Of a DNA stretch of 9,802 nucleotides, positions 6,125 to 9,802 are shown in pieces. The DNA comes from Rhodospirillales bacterium. Lineage in GTDB: Bacteria > Pseudomonadota > Alphaproteobacteria > Rhodospirillales > JAPHTL01. How positions within the stretch are numbered: the stretch's first letter is position 1; every line of letters starts with the position of its first letter. The position numbers and the translations under genes were made by a program. Below the pieces are notes generated by a model, which saw only the letters and a list, made by a program, of their open reading frames with translations, searched no databases and had not been told where the DNA came from. Location: contig JAPHTL010000332.1 in NCBI GenBank assembly GCA_026193355.1, positions 1-9,802 of the forward strand. Reading direction: 5' to 3'.

Positions 6125-6755
6125 AAACCGTTTTCTCCTTGAATCCGCACAAGTCATTGACAATGCAGACGGTGCAGTCCGGCTTGCGCGCCTTGCAGAC
6201 GTAGCGGCCATGCAGGATCAGCCAGTGATGCGCATGGCGCTTCCACTGCGCCGGGGTTGCCTTTTCAAGCTTCAGTTCAACGGCCAGCGGCGTCTTTCCC
6301 GGCGCCAGCCCGGTGCGGTTGGAAACCCGGAAGATATGCGTGTCCACCGCAATGGTCGGCTCTCCGAACGCGATATTGAGAACCACATTGGCCGTCTTGC
6401 GCCCGACGCCGGGCAGCTTTTCGAGGGCTTCGCGGTCACGGGGGACCTCGCCACCGTGTTCGGCGATGAGCATTTCCGAAAGCCCTATGACATTTTTCGC
6501 CTTGTTGCGGAACAGCCCGATGGTCTTGATCGCGTCGCGCACCTTTTCCTCGCCCAGCGCAACCATCTGCGCGGGCGTCGTCACACGCGCAAACAGCGGG
6601 CGCGTCGCCTTGTTCACGCCCACATCCGTCGCCTGGGCCGAAAGCACGACCGCAACCAGCAGGGTGTAGGGATTGACATATTCCAGTTCGCCCACCGGTT
6701 CGGGGCGCTGGGCGGCAAGGCGTCGATAGAATTCGTCGATGTCGGCTTTCTTCAT
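6123..6755 (-). CDS. nth: Endonuclease III, DNA glycosylase/AP lyase
   Basis: The 210-residue protein is a complete Nth, the base-excision-repair enzyme that removes oxidised pyrimidines and cleaves the abasic site. The helix-hairpin-helix LPGVGRKTANVVL carries Lys120, the Schiff-base nucleophile, and VDTHIFRV carries the catalytic Asp138. The C-terminal [4Fe-4S] motif C-x6-C-x2-C-x5-C is intact at Cys187, 194, 197 and 203. These positions coincide with the E. coli numbering, showing that the start and length are right. An in-frame TGA lies shortly upstream of the ATG at 6753-6755 with no other start codon between. The bases before the ATG are pyrimidine-rich (CTTCCCCTCC), so there is no Shine-Dalgarno sequence. 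The gene is divergent from the DUF1127 gene, across 130 bases with no clear promoter, and convergent with the lipoprotein gene at a 4-base gap. Confidence 0.97.
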   Translation of the reverse strand: MKKADIDEFYRRLAAQRPEPVGELEYVNPYTLLVAVVLSAQATDVGVNKATRPLFARVTTPAQMVALGEEKVRDAIKTIGLFRNKAKNVIGLSEMLIAEHGGEVPRDREALEKLPGVGRKTANVVLNIAFGEPTIAVDTHIFRVSNRTGLAPGKTPLAVELKLEKATPAQWKRHAHHWLILHGRYVCKARKPDCTVCIVNDLCGFKEKTV

Positions 6756-6874
6756 GGAGGGGAAGGTAAAGGTTCACAAAGCCCACAGCAAGATGAACGC
6801 CGCAAGACGGGCACCGCAAGAATCGGGTGGCTGTCGATCCGGACACGGCTGCACAATGCCCGAACCTTGCAATC

Positions 6875-6879
6875 GGGAG
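6875..6879 (+). promoter_or_regulatory. Ribosome binding site fixing the DUF1127 start
   Basis: GGGAG stands 6 bases before the ATG at 6886-6888. The frame is open further upstream to an ATG near 6739, but only this site gives a protein of normal DUF1127 length. Confidence 0.75.
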
Positions 6880-6885
6880 ACGATC

Positions 6886-7056
6886 ATGGTGATCATCAAT
6901 TTCTTCATTGGCGTTTTTGATGCGCTGACGCGCTGGGCGGACCGTATCGAGGGCAGGCGTCGGCTCATGGCTCTTGACGACTGCGCCCTGAAGGATCTGG
7001 GCCTCACCCGGTGCGACGCCGAAAAAGAATGGGGGAAACCGTTTTGGCGGCGATGA
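6886..7056 (+). CDS. DUF1127 family small protein
   Basis: This is a 56-residue basic protein. Residues 1-14 form a hydrophobic/amphipathic segment. The DUF1127 core follows: RRRLMALDDCALKDLGLTRC (24-43), then EKEWGKPFWRR at the C-terminus, with the family's L-x-LDD-x-LKDLGL-R pattern and the KPFWR end. DUF1127 proteins are small, often abundant alphaproteobacterial proteins. Some have been linked to phosphate and carbon metabolism (Agrobacterium) or RNA turnover (Rhodobacter), but no role can be assigned here. The stop codon TGA (7054-7056) overlaps the ATG of the next gene as ATGA, which suggests translational coupling with the alkyltransferase-regulator. No confident promoter was found in the 130 bases upstream. 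Confidence 0.9.
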   Translation: MVIINFFIGVFDALTRWADRIEGRRRLMALDDCALKDLGLTRCDAEKEWGKPFWRR

Positions 7057-7937
7057 CCGACATTACGAATGAAGCAGAATCGGCGGATGCAGACTACATA
7101 CGCATCAAAAGCGCCATCCGCTACATCGAGGATCGCCGTCTGGAACAACCCGGCCTGGAAGAGGTAGCCGAGGCCGTCGGGCTGAGTCCCTTTCACTTCC
7201 AGCGACTGTTCACCCGCTGGGCGGGCGTCAGCCCCAAACGGTTTCTGGGTTTTGTCACCCATGCGCACGCGCGGTCCATGCTGGAAAACTCGGCCAGCGT
7301 TCTGGACGCCGCGCTGGACGCCGGCCTTTCGGGGCCAAGCCGCCTGCACGATCTTTTTGTCAGCTTCGAGGCGATGACCCCGGGGGATGTCGCCAGGCGC
7401 GGCGAGGGCCTTGTCATCCGCTACGGCATGTACTCTTCACCTTTTGGTCCGTGCCTGATCGCCGCAACGGATCGGGGCATCTGCCGCCTGACGTTCTTTG
7501 ACCCGGGTGATGAAGAATCCGCATTGCATGAACTGATCGCCCTGTGGCCCGCGGCAAGGCTCATCAAGGATCAGGACGGCCTTTCATCCGTGCCCGAAAG
7601 GATTTTCTACAAGGCGCAATCGACCGCGCTCGGGATCAAACTGCACGCCAGCGGCACCAATTTCCAGATCAAGGTGTGGGAGGCCTTGTTGCGCATTCCA
7701 ATGGGGCGGCTGGTCACCTACGGGGAACTGGCCGAGGCGATCGGCCATCCCGGCGCGGCCCGCGCCGTAGGCAATGCGCTCAACAAAAACCCCATTGCTT
7801 TCGTCATTCCGTGCCACGCGGTGGTCCCCGCCCTTCGCCGGGCCGGAAACCCGGATGGGTATCGCTGGGGTACAGAACGTCGCAAGGCGATGATCGGGTG
7901 GGAAGCGGCGCAGGTGGAAGAGGGGGTATCACTTTAG
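7053..7937 (+). CDS. AraC-type regulator fused to O6-alkylguanine-DNA alkyltransferase
   Basis: The 294-residue protein combines an AraC helix-turn-helix domain (about 15-116, with VAEAVGLSPFHFQRLFTRWA and a second helix pair near LDAGLSGPSRLHDLF) with a methylated-DNA-protein-cysteine methyltransferase domain (about 125-290). The DNA-binding part has GTNFQIKVWEALLRIPMGRL, then RAVGNALNKNP with the helix-wedging Arg and conserved Asn, and the acceptor site IPCHAV with Cys254. GYRWGTERRKAM supplies the conserved Glu. It resembles Ada without the N-terminal zinc/phosphotriester domain, so it should repair O6-alkylguanine and may regulate genes. Two oddities stand out: PCHAV replaces the usual PCHRV, and the loop before GYRWG is about three residues longer than usual. 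The start was set at 7053 by the ATGA overlap. ATGs at 7011 and 7029 are alternatives. There is no clear terminator before the convergent nuclease gene, 26 bases away. Confidence 0.92.
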   Translation: MTDITNEAESADADYIRIKSAIRYIEDRRLEQPGLEEVAEAVGLSPFHFQRLFTRWAGVSPKRFLGFVTHAHARSMLENSASVLDAALDAGLSGPSRLHDLFVSFEAMTPGDVARRGEGLVIRYGMYSSPFGPCLIAATDRGICRLTFFDPGDEESALHELIALWPAARLIKDQDGLSSVPERIFYKAQSTALGIKLHASGTNFQIKVWEALLRIPMGRLVTYGELAEAIGHPGAARAVGNALNKNPIAFVIPCHAVVPALRRAGNPDGYRWGTERRKAMIGWEAAQVEEGVSL

Positions 7938-7963
7938 GATAAGGGCCACAAACGGACGCCTGA

Positions 7964-8500
7964 TCATTTCATCTTTCGCCGCTCCCACGAAGGTGCGAAT
8001 TTCATCGACCACAGGCCGCGTTTCGCCTTTCGTGCGATAGCTTCCACCTCGACATACCGTTCGGAATGGCGACGGTAGACCACAGCCCAGCCCTCTTCGA
8101 TCATCAGGCGGTTGAGCTCCCTTCCATCGACGCTGCAGGTGCCGAGATATCGCCCTTCACCGTCCTGGCTGTCCCATGTGCATGTGACCGTGCGGCCCTT
8201 TACGTGTTCGAGAAGGAAGCTGGCCGCATAGCGACCGCACAGAAACTGGCGGCCATCCGGGTAATCGCACAGCTGCACCAAATCGGGGGCCTCGATTCCG
8301 AAAAGGCGCACCCGATCGCCATCGACGCAACGCCCTCTTTGGCGTTTGCCGCCAATCACAATGCTGTCCCCATCGACAACGCAGGCCGTACCGACAAGTT
8401 CGCCCGCGGCGGCGGAAGGCGAAGCGGCCCCACCGGCCAGCAAGCCCAACACCGTCAGGAACACCCAAAGCGTCATGATCCGTCGAGAAACACTGCCCAT
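7964..8500 (-). CDS. Secreted thermonuclease-like (SNase family) protein
   Basis: Taken from the ATG at 8498-8500, the protein has 178 residues. Its signal peptide has a basic n-region (SVSRR), a hydrophobic core (LWVFLTVLGLLAGG) and a probable cut near AAA-GE (about 32-33), pointing to periplasmic or extracellular location. The SNase fold shows VVDGDSIVI (41-49, metal Asp45), RVRLFGIEAPD (63-73, Arg65), GRYLG (Arg117), and the C-terminal GWAVVY, Y-E-A-R and GLW motifs. Paired cysteines (40/58, 78/88, 107/122) suggest disulfides. Compared with the staphylococcal enzyme, Asp40 and Glu43 correspond to Glu70 and Asp73, so activity is likely but not certain. Met9 (at 8474-8476) is an alternative start but leaves a poor n-region. 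A longer frame to 8632 adds atypical sequence that overlaps the divergent cyclase gene. No Shine-Dalgarno sequence precedes the chosen start. Confidence 0.86.
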   Translation of the reverse strand: MGSVSRRIMTLWVFLTVLGLLAGGAASPSAAAGELVGTACVVDGDSIVIGGKRQRGRCVDGDRVRLFGIEAPDLVQLCDYPDGRQFLCGRYAASFLLEHVKGRTVTCTWDSQDGEGRYLGTCSVDGRELNRLMIEEGWAVVYRRHSERYVEVEAIARKAKRGLWSMKFAPSWERRKMK

Positions 8501-8507
8501 GCATGTG

Positions 8508-8536
8508 ATTGTACCGCATGGCCGGAGGGTTTTGAA
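8508..8536 (-). promoter_or_regulatory. Possible promoter of the nuclease gene
   Basis: On the minus strand TACAAT (8508-8513) lies 17 bases after TTCAAA (8531-8536). Only 7 bases separate the -10 from the ATG at 8500, so the transcript would be leaderless or nearly so, or would begin translation at the next ATG (8474-8476). Confidence 0.45.
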
Positions 8537-8551
8537 GCCTTCGAAGGGTTC
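8534..8551. repeat. Palindrome in the nuclease/cyclase divergent region
   Basis: GAAGCCTTCGAAGGGTTC is an 18-base near-palindrome with a perfect 10-base core, CCTTCGAAGG. Only one symmetric position pair breaks it. It overlaps the -35 of the predicted nuclease promoter and sits 70 bases before the cyclase start, as expected for an operator. Nothing else was recognised in the 121-base gap. Confidence 0.45.
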
Positions 8552-8621
8552 ACACCCCTTGCCTCTTCGTCTTGTTGCGCCCAAAATTCGCCCCGACAGA
8601 CCGGCAACAAGAAAACCCGCG

Positions 8622-9802
8622 ATGACCACCAATCCATCCGTTGATATCGCCTTCGAGCAGCCCTATCCGCTACGACGCCTGTTTTTGCGCCGCATCGTTC
8701 CCGGCCTTGTCGTCTTCGCCGCCATCCTGGTGACGCTTTCGGGCTTCGGCGCCAATGAGGCCATGCGCGCGATCTATCTGGAGCTGGCCGTGGGCAGGGC
8801 GGATACCATCGCGCGCGCCGTCGCCGGGGTCGAACCGGAGGCCTGGGAAAAATTCCTCACCGATCATGAATCGCTGAGCAACCACGACAGCGCCGCACTG
8901 GCCGCCGCCTTTGCGGGAGAGATCAGTGAACTGCACATCAGCAAACTGAAGGTTTACAGCCCGGACGGCCATATCCTGTTCAGCACCAGGGCCGAAGACA
9001 TGGGCCAGGTCGAGACAGGGGATCTTCTGGCAACGGTGCTGCGCACCCGCGAAGGCGTGATCAACGCCAAGGTCGAAGACGGTATCGAAGTTTATGAGCT
9101 TTACGTCCCCTGGAAAGACGACAGCGGGCGCATGGCGCTGGTGCTGGAGCTTTACGAACCGGTCAGCTACCTGAACACGATCCTGTGGCGCAACGCCGCC
9201 GCGCCCGTGTTGATCCCCGGCATTCTTCTGCTGGTCCTGATGATCGGACTGGGTCAGATGGTTCGCCGCGCACAAAATGACATAGACCTGCGCACGAATG
9301 CCCTTGCCGAGCTGCGCCGGCGACTGGAAACCTTCGTTTCATCCAGCGCCGCCACGGCCGCACGTGGGGCGGTCAAGGGCGTTGCCGTTACTTCGGCGAA
9401 GATTCGCTGCACCGTCCTTTTCTCCGACGTACGGGATTTCACCGGGTTCGCCGGAACCAGCTCCGCCGACGATGTCGTTGAATACCTGAACCACATCATG
9501 ACCCTTCAGGTCGAAGCGGTTAACAACCACGGCGGCGATGTCGACAAGATGATCGGCGATGCGGTCATGGCCCGGTTTGAAGGCAAGGACGCCGAAGCCC
9601 GCGCCCTGGCGGCCGCGCACGATATTATTGTTCGTTTGTCCGGCTCGGACCTGCCGCGCAAGGTCGGGGTCGGCGTTTTCACCGGCGAGGTAATCTCCGG
9701 GGCTATCGGCACGGCGGCGCGGCAGGATTTCACCGTTATCGGCGATGCGGTCAATATGGCGGCGCGCCTGTGCGGCGCGGCCGCGGCGGGCGAGATCGTC
9801 GC
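8622..9802 (+). CDS. Membrane-bound class III adenylate cyclase with a periplasmic sensor domain (3' end outside window)
   Basis: The frame is open from the ATG at 8622 to the window edge (393 codons). Transmembrane segments at about 25-43 and 193-211 enclose a periplasmic region of about 150 residues. Its segment KLKVYSPDGHILFSTRAEDM (108-127) resembles Cache/PAS-like sensors. A short helical linker (about 215-240) leads to the class III cyclase domain. Metal-binding Asp269 (FSDVRDFT) and Asp313 (KMIGDAVMA), adenine-selecting Lys309 and Asp369 (RQDFTVIGD), and the transition-state pair Asn378/Arg382 (NMAAR) are all present. The protein should therefore make cAMP, not cGMP. The signal sensed is unknown. 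The end of the cyclase domain and any further domain lie outside. There is no good ribosome binding site before the ATG. A TTG at 8559 is the nearest in-frame alternative seen. The gene is divergent from the nuclease gene. Confidence 0.92.
   Translation, partial: MTTNPSVDIAFEQPYPLRRLFLRRIVPGLVVFAAILVTLSGFGANEAMRAIYLELAVGRADTIARAVAGVEPEAWEKFLTDHESLSNHDSAALAAAFAGEISELHISKLKVYSPDGHILFSTRAEDMGQVETGDLLATVLRTREGVINAKVEDGIEVYELYVPWKDDSGRMALVLELYEPVSYLNTILWRNAAAPVLIPGILLLVLMIGLGQMVRRAQNDIDLRTNALAELRRRLETFVSSSAATAARGAVKGVAVTSAKIRCTVLFSDVRDFTGFAGTSSADDVVEYLNHIMTLQVEAVNNHGGDVDKMIGDAVMARFEGKDAEARALAAAHDIIVRLSGSDLPRKVGVGVFTGEVISGAIGTAARQDFTVIGDAVNMAARLCGAAAAGEIV

Noticed and set aside
5189..6211. A 340-residue minus-strand frame across the bactofilin, lipoprotein and end of nth
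   Set aside because: It covers three well-supported genes in antisense or another frame and has no domain-like pattern.
5937..6920. A 327-residue plus-strand frame across nth
   Set aside because: It is antisense to nth, whose catalytic residues and FeS cysteines are all intact.
6123..8500. nth, the alkyltransferase and the nuclease as a DNA repair or defence island
   Set aside because: The nuclease has a signal peptide and acts outside the cytoplasm. The genes face different directions with separate ends, and I see no mobile-element or defence genes nearby.
8501..8632. A longer nuclease product starting at 8630-8632
   Set aside because: The extra 44 residues would hide the signal peptide inside the protein and overlap the start of the divergent cyclase gene and the predicted promoter.
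8670..9275. A 201-residue minus-strand frame opposite the cyclase gene
   Set aside because: It is antisense to the cyclase's transmembrane and periplasmic region. The cyclase frame is open to the window edge and carries clear catalytic motifs.

Overview
The window looks like ordinary chromosomal DNA from a GC-rich alphaproteobacterium, most likely in or near Rhodospirillales. This rests on a DUF1127 small protein, a bactofilin with an alphaproteobacterial-type N-terminus, an EI24/CysZ-like membrane protein and an alphaproteobacterial-type adenosine kinase. That placement is an inference from gene content and codon use, not from a marker gene. Coding density is high. I see no rRNA, tRNA, IS element, phage gene or CRISPR array.

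Layout. Positions 1-375 hold the C-terminal end of a methyl-accepting chemotaxis protein, closed by a strong hairpin terminator at 403-432. From 4045 back to 449 runs a minus-strand array: a promoter at 4018-4045, a PfkB-family adenosine kinase, the ribosome-associated GTPase TypA/BipA, and a small unrecognised protein with an acidic body and a strongly basic tail. From 4223 to 6118 runs a plus-strand group: an EI24/CysZ-like membrane protein, a bactofilin with a short Ser-Ala-Asn repeat, and a small lipoprotein with a BamE-like domain. Endonuclease III (nth) lies convergent to that group, and its terminator is written inside the last codons of the lipoprotein gene. Divergent from nth is a DUF1127 gene whose stop overlaps the start (ATGA) of an AraC-type regulator fused to an O6-alkylguanine-DNA alkyltransferase. 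Convergent to that gene is a secreted staphylococcal-nuclease-like protein. Divergent from the nuclease is a two-transmembrane class III adenylate cyclase that runs off the right edge; it is open to the window end and has no stop codon here.

How the genes may work together. The kinase, TypA and the 168-residue protein can be read as one transcription unit linking purine salvage and ribosome/stress functions, though the last gene also has a possible promoter of its own. The EI24 protein, bactofilin and lipoprotein are all predicted envelope-associated. nth and the alkyltransferase are DNA repair genes placed back to back, with the DUF1127 gene between them.

I found no clearly undescribed multi-gene system. 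The items most worth a second look are the charge-segregated protein after typA, the altered active-site loop of the alkyltransferase and its coupling to DUF1127, a possible internal start in the bactofilin, several genes without a Shine-Dalgarno sequence (two of which may be leaderless), and palindromes in two gene-start regions.
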